Positions 33,336-43,018 of a stretch of DNA of 64,000 nucleotides are shown in pieces. Numbering within the stretch: the first letter of the stretch is position 1; every line of letters starts with the position of its first letter. The notes beneath the pieces were generated by a model. That model ran no database searches. It had not been told where the DNA came from and saw nothing but the letters and a program-made list of their open reading frames with translations. A program made the translations under genes and the position numbers. The stretch spans positions 97,433,837-97,497,836 of the forward strand of contig NC_092038.1 of the NCBI RefSeq assembly GCF_003086295.3, in the 5' to 3' direction. The stretch comes from Arachis hypogaea. Taxonomy: Eukaryota; Streptophyta; Magnoliopsida; Fabales; Fabaceae.

Positions 33336-35672
33336 TCACAAAAGATCAGAGCAATGTTGGGACCTCCCAACACCAAACTTAGAGTTTGAATGTGGGGGTT
33401 CAACACCAAACTTAGAGTTTGGTTGTGGCCTCCCATCACCAAACTTAGAGTTTGACTGTGGGGGCTCTGTTTGACTCTGAGTTGAGAGAAGCTCTTCAAG
33501 CTTCCTTTCCATGATGACAGAGGGATATCCTTGGGTCTTAAACACCAAGGATTCTTCATTCACTTGAATGATCAACTCTCCTCTATCAACATCAATCACA
33601 GCCTTTGCTGTGGCTAGGAAGGGTCTGCCAAGGATGATGGATTCATCCATGCACTTCCCAGTCTCTAGGACTATGAAATCAGTAGGGATGTAATGGTCTT
33701 CAACTTTTACCAGAACATCCTCTACAAGTCCATAGGCTTGTCTTCTTGAGTTGTCTGCCATTTCTAGTGAGATTTTTGCAGCTTGCACCTCAAAGATCCC
33801 TAATTTCTCCATTACAGAGAGGGGCATGAGGTTTACACTTGACCCTAAGTCACACAAGGCCTTCTTGAAGGTCATGGTGCCTATGGTACAAGGTATGGAA
33901 AACTTCCCAGGGTCTTGCCTCTTTTGAGGTAATTTCTGCCTAGACAAGTCATCCAGTTCTTTGGTGAGCAAAGGAGGTTCATCCTCCCAAGTCTCATTTC
34001 CAAATAACTTGTCATTTAGCTTCATGATTGCTCCAAGGTATTTAGCAACTTGCTCTTCAGTGACATACTCACTCTCTTCAGAGGAAGAATACTCATCAGA
34101 GCTCATGAAAGGCAGAAGTAAGTCCAATGGAATCTCTATGGTCTCATTTTGAGCCTCAGATTCCCATGGTTCCTCATTAGGGAACCCATTGGAGTTCAAT
34201 GCACGCCCATTGAGGTCTTCCTCAGTGGCGTTCACTTGCTCTCCTTCCTCTCCAAATTCGGCCATGTTTATGGCTTTGCACTCTCCTTTTGGATTTTCTT
34301 CTGTATTGCTTGGGAGAGTACTTGGAGGGAGTTCAGTGATTTTCTTACTCAGCTGTCCCACTTGTGCCTCCAAATTTCTAATGGAGGACCTTGTTTTATT
34401 CATGAAACTTTGAGTGGTTTTAATTAGATCAGAGACCATGGTTGCTAAGTCAGAGGGGTTCTGCTTAGAGTTCTCTGTCTGTTGCTGAGAAGATGATGGA
34501 AAAGGCTTGCCATTGCTAAACCTGTTTCTTCCACCATTATTGTTGAAACCTTGTTGAGGTCTCTCTTGATTCTTCCATGAGAGATTTGGGTGATTCCTCC
34601 ATGAAGGATTGTAGGTGTTTCCATAGGGTTCTCCCATGTAATTCACCTCTTCTATTGAAGGGTTCTCAGGATCATAAGCTTCTTCCTCAGATGAAGCTTC
34701 CTTAGTACTGCTTGGTGCATTTTGCATCCCAGACAGACTTTGAGAAATCATATTGACTTGTTGAGTCAATATTTTGTTCTGAGCCAATATGGCATTCAGA
34801 GTATCAATCTCAAGAACTCCTTTCTTCTGACTAGTCCCATTGTTCACAAGATTCCTTTCAGAAGTGTACATGAATTGGTTATTTGTAACCATTTCAATCA
34901 GTTCTTGAGCTTCAGTAGGCGTCTTCTTCAGATGAAGAGATCCTCCAGAAGAGCTATCCAAAGACATCTTGGACAGTTCAGAGAGACCATCATAGAAAAT
35001 ACCTATGATGCTCCATTCAGAAAGCATATCAGTGGGACACTTTCTGATCAATTGTTTGTATCTTTCCCAAGCTTCATAGAGGGATTCTCCTTCCTTATGT
35101 CTGAAGGTTTGGACTTCCACTCTAAGCTTACTCAATTTTTGAGGTGGAAAGAACTTTGCCAAGAAGGCATTGACTAGCTTTTCCCAAGAGTCCAGGCTTT
35201 CTTTAGGTTGAGAGTCCAACCATGTCCTAGCTCTGTCTCTTACAGCAAAAGGGAATAGCATAAGTCTGTAGACCTCAGGGTCAACCCCATTAGTCTTGAC
35301 TGTGTCACAGATTTGCAAGAACTCAGCTAAAAACTGATGAGGATCTTCCAGTGGAAGTCCATGGAACTTGCAATTCTGTTGCATTAGAGAAACTAATTGA
35401 GGCTTAAGCTCAAAGTTGTTTGCTCCAATGGCAGGGATAGAGATGCTTCTCCCATAGAAGTCGGGAGTAGGTGCAGTAAAGTCACCCAGCACCTTCCTTG
35501 CATTGTTGGCATTGTTGTTGTTTTCGGCTGCCATTTGTTCTTCTTCCTTGAAGAGTTCGTTCAAGTGCTCTAAAGAGAGTTGTGCTTTGGCTTCTCTTAG
35601 CTTTCTCTTCAAGGTCCTTTCAGGTTCAGGATCAGCCTCAACAAGAATGCCTTTGTCTTTGCTCCTGCTCAT
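33336..35672 (-). CDS. gag: Element F gag-protease, intact 778 residues
   Basis: Starts at ATG 35672. Residues about 1-65 are charged. The capsid core is about 70-260 (NNFELKPQLVSL, CDTVKTNGV, RARTWLDSQ, FLAKFFPPQKL, YEAWERYKQLIRKCP, SSGGSLHLK). An Asn/Gln-rich segment follows at about 345-420, then a coiled coil, then a retropepsin-like protease with ALCDLGSS (Asp608) and [10 protein letters not shown]. No CCHC knuckle and no RT motifs. The tail has three NSKFG units encoded by AAGTTTGG repeats, then a stop. There is no stop or frameshift anywhere, unlike the other gag genes here. It would build particles and mature them, with Pol supplied in trans. Confidence 0.93.
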   Translation of the reverse strand: MSRSKDKGILVEADPEPERTLKRKLREAKAQLSLEHLNELFKEEEQMAAENNNNANNARKVLGDFTAPTPDFYGRSISIPAIGANNFELKPQLVSLMQQNCKFHGLPLEDPHQFLAEFLQICDTVKTNGVDPEVYRLMLFPFAVRDRARTWLDSQPKESLDSWEKLVNAFLAKFFPPQKLSKLRVEVQTFRHKEGESLYEAWERYKQLIRKCPTDMLSEWSIIGIFYDGLSELSKMSLDSSSGGSLHLKKTPTEAQELIEMVTNNQFMYTSERNLVNNGTSQKKGVLEIDTLNAILAQNKILTQQVNMISQSLSGMQNAPSSTKEASSEEEAYDPENPSIEEVNYMGEPYGNTYNPSWRNHPNLSWKNQERPQQGFNNNGGRNRFSNGKPFPSSSQQQTENSKQNPSDLATMVSDLIKTTQSFMNKTRSSIRNLEAQVGQLSKKITELPPSTLPSNTEENPKGECKAINMAEFGEEGEQVNATEEDLNGRALNSNGFPNEEPWESEAQNETIEIPLDLLLPFMSSDEYSSSEESEYVTEEQVAKYLGAIMKLNDKLFGNETWEDEPPLLTKELDDLSRQKLPQKRQDPGKFSIPCTIGTMTFKKALCDLGSSVNLMPLSVMEKLGIFEVQAAKISLEMADNSRRQAYGLVEDVLVKVEDHYIPTDFIVLETGKCMDESIILGRPFLATAKAVIDVDRGELIIQVNEESLVFKTQGYPSVIMERKLEELLSTQSQTEPPQSNSKFGDGRPQPNSKFGVEPPHSNSKFGVGRSQHCSDLL

Positions 35673-37257
35673 AAGAAAGAGAAGAGAACAAGAAAATGTG
35701 GAATCCTCTATGTCACAGTATAGAGATTCCTTGAGGTGTCAGAGGAAGAAAAATGGAAGACAGAGGTAGAAAATTCGAACTTATCAAAGAAGATGGAGTT
35801 CGAATTTTGCATTAAGGGATAGTGTTAGTCCATAATTAGAAGGATGTGAGAAGAAAGGAAGTAATTTTCGAAAATTTGGTAAAAGATTTTGAAAACATTT
35901 TGAAAAACACTAATTGATTCTCAAAAACTAAGAATAGAAAAAGAATCAATTGATTTTTGAAAAAGATTTTGAAATTAGAAATTAAAAAGATTTGATTGAA
36001 AACTTATTTTGAAAAAGATGTGATTAAAAAGATATGATTTGAAAACAATTTTAAAAGATATGATTTGAAAACAATTTGAAAAGATATGATTTTAAAAATT
36101 AATGACTTGCCTAACAAGAAAAGATATGATTCAAACATAAAACCTTCCTCAACAGAAAAGGCAAAAAATGTTCAATCAAATCATTAATTGTTAGTAAGTA
36201 TCTTTGAAAAAGGAAAGAAATTGATTTTGAAAACATTTGATTGAAAAGATATGATTTGAAAAAGATTTGATTTTGAAAAACTTTGAAAACTTGAAAAAAA
36301 TTGATTTTGAAAACAAAATCTTCCCCCTTTGCCATCCTGGCGTTAAACGCCCAGAATGGTATCCATTCTGGCGTTTAACGCCCAAAATGCTACCCTTTTG
36401 GGCGTTAAACGCCCAACCAGGTACCCTGGCTGGCGTTTAAACGCCAGTCTGTCCTTCTTCACTGGGCGTTTTGAACGCCCAGCTTTTTCTGTGCAATTCC
36501 TCTGCTGTATGTTCTGAATCTTCAATTCTCTGTATTATTGACTTGAAAAGACACAAATTAAAAATATTTTTGGATTTTTAATAATAAGGACAAACCAAAA
36601 TGCAACAAGAATCAAATGACAATGCATGCAAGACACCAAACTTAGCAGTTTGTATACTACTGACACTAACAAAACGAAAATGCATATGAGACACACAAAA
36701 CACTCAAGTCAATAGAATTCAAAGATCAGAACAAGGAAATCATCAAGAACAACTTGAAGATCAATGAGGACACATGCATGAATGCAATAAGAACAGAAAC
36801 ATGCAATTGACACTAAACTTAAGATGAGACTCTAGACTCAAAAAAAGAAATATTTTTGGATTTTATGATTTTATAATTTTTTTTTGGATTTTTCGAAAAT
36901 TATGTAGAAAAAGAAAATAAAGGTATCAAAATTCTTAATGAGAATTCCAGGAATCATGCAATGTTAGTCTAAAGCTTTAGTCTAAAGAAATTAGACATGG
37001 CCGGCCAAGCTTCAGCAGGACATTGCATTCAAGAGCTAAATTGATGAAGATCAATCAGCTTTGGTGATGATAAGAACATCACCTTGAAACACTAGAATTC
37101 ATTCTTAAGAGCTCTGAAAAAAAATACCTAATCTAAGCAACAAGATGAACCGTCAGTTGTCCAGCCTGAACAATCCCGGGCAATAACACCAAAAACTTGA
37201 TGTTGTTGCCGGATCTTGGCACTGATGTTACCAAAAGCTTGCTCAAAACTTGAACAA
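35673..37257 (-). other. Element F leader with palindromes and a decayed second PBS
   Basis: About 1.6 kb without a credible ORF. It contains GATTTGAAAA-type repeats (35880-36310), five GGCGTTTAACGCC-type palindromes (36337-36482) that match the E 3' cluster more closely than F's own, CACCAAACTTAG (36632), and a degenerate PBS copy (37174-37191). Why the leader is so long is unclear. Confidence 0.7.
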
Positions 37258-37275
37258 TCCCCGGCAACGGCGCCA
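37258..37275 (-). other. Element F primer-binding site
   Basis: Exact TGGCGCCGTTGCCGGGGA in sense, six bases from the LTR. Confidence 0.9.
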
Positions 37276-37281
37276 AAAACT

Positions 37282-39027
37282 TGGTGCGCGAAATTGTGAA
37301 CAATACTTTTTCACAACTATCATAATCCCCGGTAATGGCTCCAAGAACTTGGTGGCTCAATACCATGGCATTACACAACTTCGCACAACTAACCAGCAAG
37401 TGCACTGGGTCGTCCAAGTAATAAACCTTACGCGAGTAAGGGTCGATCCCACGGAGATTGTTAGTATTGAAGCAAGCTATGGTCATCTTGTAAATCTTAG
37501 TCAGGCAAACTCAAATGTATATGGTGATGAACGAAAATAACATAAAAGATAAAGATAGTGATACTTATGTAATTCATTGGTAGGAACTTCAGATAAGCGT
37601 ATGAAGATGCCTTCCCTTCCGTCTCTCTGCTTTCCTACAGTCTTCATCCAATTCTTCTTACTCCTTTCCATGGCAAACTCGTGTAGGGTCTCACTGTTGT
37701 CAGCAGCTACCTCCCATCCTCGCAGTGAAAGCTAATGCACACACTCTGTCACAGTGCTGCCAATCACCGGTGTGGTTCCCTCCCCTACTGGAATAGAATC
37801 CAGTGATTCTTTTGCGTCTGTCACTAACGCCCAGTAAGTTACAGGTTTGAAGCACGTCACAGTCATTCAGTCATTGAATCCTACTCAGAATACCACAGAC
37901 AAGGTTAGACCTTCCGGATTCTCTTGAATGCTGCCATCAATTCTTGCCTATACCACGAAGATTCTGACTTCACGGAATGGCTGGCTCGTTTGTCAGGCGA
38001 GCACTCGGTTGTCAGGCGATCAACCATGCATCGTGCAATCAGGAATCCAAGAGATATTCACCAAGCCTCAAATGCTTGTAGAACAAGAATGGTTGTCAGT
38101 CACTTTGTTCATGGGTGAGAATGGTGATGGGCGTCAATCATCACCTTCATCAAGTTGAAGAACAAGTGATATCTTGGATAAAGAACAAGCGGAATTGAAT
38201 GGAAGAACAATAGTAATTGCATTAATACTCGAGGTACAGCAGAGCTCCACACCTTAATCTATGGTGTGTAGAAGCTCCACCGTTGAAAATACATAAGCAT
38301 AAGGTCTAGGCATGGCCGAATGGCCAGCCTCCCAATGATCTAAGATCTAAAGTGATCAAAAGATATAAAGATCCAAAGACTTAAAGATCCAAAGACTTCT
38401 AATACAATAGTCAAAGGTCCTACTTATAGAAAACTAGTAACCTAAGGTGTACAGAAATGAGTAAATGACATAAAAATCCACTTCCGGGCCCACTTGGTGT
38501 GTGCTTGGGCTGAGCAATGAAGCAAATTTCGTGCAGAGACTCCTCTTGGAGTTAAACGCCAGCTTTAGTGCCAGTTTGGGCGTTTAACTCCCATTTGGGT
38601 GCCAGTTCCAGCGTTTAACGCTGGGATTTCCTGAGGTGACTTTGAACGCCGGTTTGGGCCATCAAATCTTGGGCAAAGTATGGACTATCATATATTGCTG
38701 GAAAGCCCAGGATGTCTACTTTCCAAAGCCGTTGAGAGCGCGCCAATTGGGCTTCTGTAGCTCCAGAAAATCCACTTCGAGTGCAGGGAGGTCAGAATCC
38801 AACAGCATCTGCAGTCCTTTTTGGTCTCAGAATCAGATTTTTTGCTCAGGTCCCTCAATTTCAGCCAGAAAATACCTGAAATCACAGAAAAACACACAAA
38901 CTCATAGTAAAGTCCAGAAAAGTGAATTTTAACTAAAAACTAATAAAAATATAATAAAAACTAACTAAAAGATACTAAAAACATACTAAAAACAATGCCA
39001 AAAAGTGTATAAATTATCCGCTCATCA
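37282..39027 (-). repeat. Element F 5' LTR (1746 bp)
   Basis: Pair of 29611-31356 with only two differences seen. It drives transcription leftwards. The GGCGTTTAAC palindromes lie at 38548-38620 and the GGAAAG hairpin at 38697-38726. Confidence 0.95.
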
Positions 39028-39032
39028 GCAAG

Positions 39033-39245
39033 TTGTAAGAATTGTGCCAGAAACTCAGTAGGTTCTTCCTGTGGAAGACTGGAATACTGGCAATTTTACT
39101 GCACCATGATAATGAGTTGAGGGTTCAGGTCAAAGCTGCTTGCTTTGATGGGAGGTATACAGATGCTACTCCCGTATGCAGCTGTAATAGAGTTAGCATA
39201 TGACCCCAGAGTCCTTCTGGACTGCTCAATTCCACTTAGTTCCAT
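39033..39245 (-). pseudogene. gag: Element E gag, 5' part
   Basis: Starts at ATG 39245 (Met-Glu-Leu-Ser-Gly), aligned with the B gag start at 9887. It is cut at 39032 by F. A CAA-to-TAA stop lies near 39095, after the FDLNPQLIIMVQ block. Together with 28291-29610 it makes the E gag. Confidence 0.88.
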
Positions 39246-39787
39246 GATGGAGAAAGGGAAATGATATGGATTGCAAGTAGATTAAATTTTTTTTTGTTAA
39301 AAAATGACCGAAAAAAATAAAATAAAACAAAAGGAAAATAAAATAAAATGTCAAAAACTAAAAGAAAAATAGAATCAAAGCAAATTGAAAACTAAATCAA
39401 TCAACCAATTAAAAAGATTTTGGAATTGGCAATTGAAAAGATATGATTGAAAATTACTTTGAAAAAAGATTTGATTTTTTTTTTTGAAATGAGGAAAGAG
39501 AAAAACAACAAAATGACACCAAACTTAAAATTTTTAGAAAATCAAACACTAATTTTCGAAAATTTTAAAGGAAAAACACAAAGAGGACACCAAACTTAGA
39601 ATTTTTAAGGATCAAAAATGGACTAAGGACATGCAAATTCGAAAATTAAAAGAAAAACAAAAGCATGCAATTGACACCAAACTTAAAATATGAAACTAAA
39701 CTCAAATAAAGGACTCTAAACCAACAAAAATAAAACAGCCCTAATCTAAGCAACAAGATAAGCCGTCAGTTGTCCAAACTCGAACAA
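39246..39787 (-). other. Element E leader
   Basis: A/T-rich, no ORF. It is a close relative of the B leader, with CACCAAACTTA at about 39516, 39589 and 39676. Confidence 0.65.
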
Positions 39788-39805
39788 TCCCTGGCAACGG
39801 CGCCA
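39788..39805 (-). other. Element E primer-binding site
   Basis: tRNA-Asp-type PBS with one mismatch (TGGCGCCGTTGCCAGGGA in sense). Confidence 0.85.
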
Positions 39806-39811
39806 AAAACT

Positions 39812-41332
39812 TGGTGCACGAAATTGCAATCACACTTTTGCAATTCCGCACAACTAACCAGCAAGTGCACTGGGTCGTCCAAGTAATACCTTACGTGAGT
39901 AAGGGTCGATCCCACGGAGATTGTTGGCTTGAAGCAAGCTATGGTTATCTTGTAACTCTTAGTCAGGATATCAATAATTATCAGGATTGATCGTAAAAAG
40001 TAGAAGAACATGAAATAAGTACTTGTTTTGCAGTAATGGAGAATAGGTTGAGGTTTTGGAGATGCTCTATCTTCTGAATCTCTGCTTTCCTACTATCTTC
40101 TTCTTCAAGCACGCAAGGCTCCTTCCATGGCAAGCTGTATGTAGGGTTTCACCGTTGTCAATGGCTACCTCCCATCCTCTCAGTGAAAATGTTCAACGCA
40201 CCCTATCATGGCACGGCTATTCATCTGTCGGTTCTCAATCAGGTTGGAGTAGAATCCAGTGATTCTTTTGCGTCTATCACTAACGCCCAGCCTTCAGGAG
40301 TTTGAAGCTCGTCACAGTCATTCAATCATTGAATCCTACTCAGAATACCACAGACAAGGTTTAGACCTTCCGGATTCTCTTGAATGCCGCCATCAATTCT
40401 AGCTTATACCACGAAGATTCTGATTAAGGAATCCAAGAGATATCTACTCAATCTAAGGTAGAACGGAGGTGGTTGTCAGGCACACATTCATAGTTGAGAA
40501 TGATGATGAGTGTCACGGATCACCACATTCATCAGGTTTAAGAACAAGTGATATCTTAGAATGGACGCAAGCATGATTGAATGAAAAACAGTAGTAATTG
40601 CATTAATCCATCAAGACACAGCAGAGCTCCTCACCCCCAACCATGGGGTTTAGAGACTCATGCTGTAGAAGATACAATGAGAAACGTGTAAAGTGTCATC
40701 AGGTTTAGATACAATGTCAAAAGATCCTATTAATAGTGAACTAGTAACCTAGGGTATACAGAAATGAGTAAATGACGTAAAAATCCACTTCTGGGTCCAC
40801 TTAGCGTGTGCTTGGGCTGAGAATTGAAGCTTTCATGTGTAGAGACTTTTTCTGGAGTTAAACGCCAGCTTTTATGCCAGTTTGGGCGTTTAACTCCAAT
40901 TTTTATGCCAGTTCCAGCGTTAAACGCTGGGAATTCTGATGCTGATTTGCAACGCCGGTTTGGGCCATCAAATCTCGGGCAAAGTATGGACTATTATACA
41001 TTGCTGGAAAGCCCAGGATGTCTACTTTCCAACGCCATTGAGAGCGCGCCAATTGGGCTTCCGTAGCTCTAGAAAATCCACTTCGAGTGCAGGGAGGTCA
41101 GAATCCAACAGCATCTGCAGTCCTTTTCAGCCTCTGAATCAGATTTTTGCTCAGGACCCTCAATTTCAGCCAGAAAATACCTGAAATCACAGAAAAACAC
41201 ACAAACTCATAGTAAAGTCTAGAAAAGTAAATTTTAACTAAAAACTACTAAAAGTATACTAAAAACTAACTAAAATATACTAAAAACATACTAAAAACAA
41301 TGCCAAAAAGCGTATAAATTATCCGCTCATCA
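39812..41332 (-). repeat. Element E 5' LTR (1521 bp)
   Basis: TGATGAGCGGATAATTTATA ... TTTCGTGCACCA in sense. TATA-like CTATTAATAGGA near 40730. GGCGTTTAAC palindromes at 40852-40930, GGAAAG hairpin at 41004-41035, U5 block at 39862-39925. Confidence 0.94.
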
Positions 41333-41337
41333 GCCGC

Positions 41338-41865
41338 CGTGTCCGACTTGTTGGACTTGGTGATGGTGCTGATCCTTCGTCCCCGGAGGATGAGGGATAC
41401 CTGCAAGGGACTCTGATGCTTAAGATAGCAAGGGTATTAAGCAGGAATTGAGTAGAATCAGAGTATGCGTTATACCTGGGTGCTCCAGTGTATTTATAAT
41501 GGTGTGGAGTGACCTTTTGGATAAGATAAGTTAGTTATCTTATCTTATCTTATCTTTTGAGTGAGGTCATCTTATCTTCAAGGGAACCGCCCTTCTCTTA
41601 TAGGCTTGGGCTGCCTTAGGATCTGGGGCGTGTTCCTCTATTTGGGCCCTTTGTTTGGGCTTTCTCGTGACTTGGCCGAGCTCTTTGAGAAGAGGTCGGA
41701 TTGATCTGACCTGAAGAGGTCGGTCGCTTTGTCTATAGAACATCCCGGGTCGGGTAGCTCGACCCTGGGTATGAACAGTGCCCCTGCTTGAGCTCGGTCT
41801 TTTTTGTTGAGGTCGAGTTTTTGACTTCGGTCCTTCTATGACGAAGCCGAACTCAAGCATTTTGT
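41338..41865 (-). repeat. LTR-like sequence D, right part (U3/R side)
   Basis: In minus sense a promoter ATTATAAATACACTGGAGC (41482-41502) is followed by a transcribed-looking stretch that crosses the E insertion and ends in GTTTCAGGTAAC at 21788. Upstream of the promoter is a GATAA microsatellite (AAGATAAGATAAGATAAGAT in sense, 41529-41556). Upstream again is text such as GGGGCACTGTTCATACC. The likely LTR start is TGCTTGAGTTCGGC at about 41860, but I could not fix it. No internal region or PBS can be assigned, so it may be a solo or truncated LTR. Confidence 0.45.
41482..41502 (-). promoter_or_regulatory. TATA box of LTR-like sequence D
   Basis: ATTATAAATACAC on the minus strand, in a GC-richer setting than the other LTR promoters here. 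Confidence 0.5.
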
Positions 41866-42590
41866 CGATTTCTTCCTTTTGTAGAATATTTTTGAATGTA
41901 GAACGTTTTCCTCTAGAAGCGCACGCTTTTATATCAGCGCTTTGCCTTTGGGAACGTGAGAGGGTTTAATACCTTCATTAATTGGTATTAATTGCCCCGT
42001 TTTCTCCTGGTTTTTATTTTGAATTTTCTTCAAAAAATGGTTTCTCTTCTTTGCTCTTCTTCGTAACTTCTCCCTTTACTCTCTCATTTTCTGTTTCTTT
42101 CGTGATTTCTTTCCGCAACGTCTGTTTTGTCACTGCTCTTCATGGAAGAGGGGTTATTTCCAGATTTTCTTCTTCTATCTCCGTAGTTTTCTGCTTCGAG
42201 GGATTTGCTTTTGCTCTTCGGCTTTCTTTCGAGAGTTTCTTCTATTTCTCCAGGTTCGATTTTTCTTCCTTTGTTTCTTTTGTAGAAAGTTTGAATTTTG
42301 CTCAGAGAAAGTTTGGATCTTTCTGTTAGCCTGATTGTTGCATGTTCTGGAATTTCTTCGTTTTTGGTGCGAGTCTTTTTGCTTTTCTCGTTGCTTGAAT
42401 GTTGTCGCCGCTTCTGGTTGCGCTTTCGATGATGGTTTTTGCTTGATTCTGAAAAAGTTTGTGTCTTTGATGATTTTCTGCTTGGCATTTTTTGATTTTT
42501 GACAGTGCTTTTTGCTGATAGACTGTAGAAAGGTGGTGTTTTTGCGTTTCTTGCTATTTTTGTTTCTTTCAGGATTTTATTTTTTTTTCA
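41866..42590 (+). repeat. Inverted copy of the K-gene 5' region (candidate terminal inverted repeat)
   Basis: Plus-strand sequence with a TATA-like TTTTATATCAGC (41936), a T/C-rich 5'UTR-like stretch, a splice-donor-like CTCCAG/GTTCGA (42253) and an acceptor-like TTTCTTTCAG/G (about 42573). It aligns in opposite orientation with 63330-64000: shared blocks include CTTCGTAACTTCT, GACAGTGCTTTT and GCTGATAGACTGTAGAAAG (GCTGGTAGACTATAGAAAG on the right). No long ORF follows, because the K gene's 3' end comes in from the other side. Candidate long terminal inverted repeat of a DNA transposon. Confidence 0.55.
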
Positions 42591-42729
42591 AAATGAAGTT
42601 ACCAGGCAGGCAACTTAAAAATGTAAAACGAGAAATAGTAAAATAAAGAGTTCAAAAAGCCCACACATTGGGCCATCTACACAAAAAGTTATAAAAAAGT
42701 TTCCACAAAACGCCCACAAGTCGGGCCAA
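42591..42729. other. Short non-coding gap between the inverted copy and the K gene stop
   Basis: 3' untranslated side of the K gene on the minus strand. It contains two TGGCC/GGGCC-rich bits and no ORF. Confidence 0.5.
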
Positions 42730-43018
42730 CTACAAATCAACAGAAGTTTTCTCGGCAGCATCGGGAGCTTTCTTGGTGGCATCAGAATCAGGAGAAGGAG
42801 GGCGAGCTTGAATAGGCACAGCGTCAACAGTTCTATCATCCCGGTTCAAGATTTGGCAATCCGGATCAGCTGTAACAGGAGAAACCGAGGAGGTTGACAC
42901 TTTGAGAGAAGGAACTGGAGGAGGGTCAGCATCATCATCATCTTGGTCGTCATGGACAATCTTGCCATCCCTCACCACATTATCCAAGCTGACAAGAGAC
43001 AAGCCGGCATCAGGGGCA
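42730..43018 (-). pseudogene. K gene, 3' end of second coding block, separated by element G
   Basis: C-terminal part rich in Asp and Pro (DDQDDDDADPPPVPS), ending at a TAG at 42730-42732. It is continuous in frame with the block right of G (61532-62288) once G and one GGGCA copy are removed. The longer apparent frame to 43092 starts inside the G LTR and is an artefact. Confidence 0.75.

Larger units (their letters stand above)
29606..39032 (-). mobile_element. Element F: young non-autonomous retrotransposon with gag-protease only
   Basis: Element 29611-39027, flanked by perfect GCAAG repeats (29606-29610 and 39028-39032) inside the gag of E. It has two 1746-bp LTRs, a PBS, a long leader, one intact 778-residue gag-protease frame and a remnant of the env-position ORF. 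No RT, RNase H or integrase can be found between the protease and the 3' LTR. By eye the two LTRs differ at two positions only. It must rely on enzymes from a relative; FIDEL-like elements such as E share its LTR ends. Confidence 0.95.
21877..41332 (-). mobile_element. Element E: complete but degenerate FIDEL-like retrotransposon
   Basis: Both LTRs, PBS, gag, protease, RT, RNase H and integrase are present. The element is flanked by perfect GCCGC repeats (21872-21876 and 41333-41337). Element F (29611-39027) lies inside its gag; without F, E is about 10 kb. It carries several stops and frameshifts and lacks the env-position ORF that C has. Confidence 0.95.

Noticed and set aside
42084..42488. 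Basic, Ser/Lys-rich minus-strand frame over the inverted K 5' region
   Set aside because: It is antisense to a T/C-rich UTR/intron-like sequence; the composition alone produces Lys/Arg/Ser codons.
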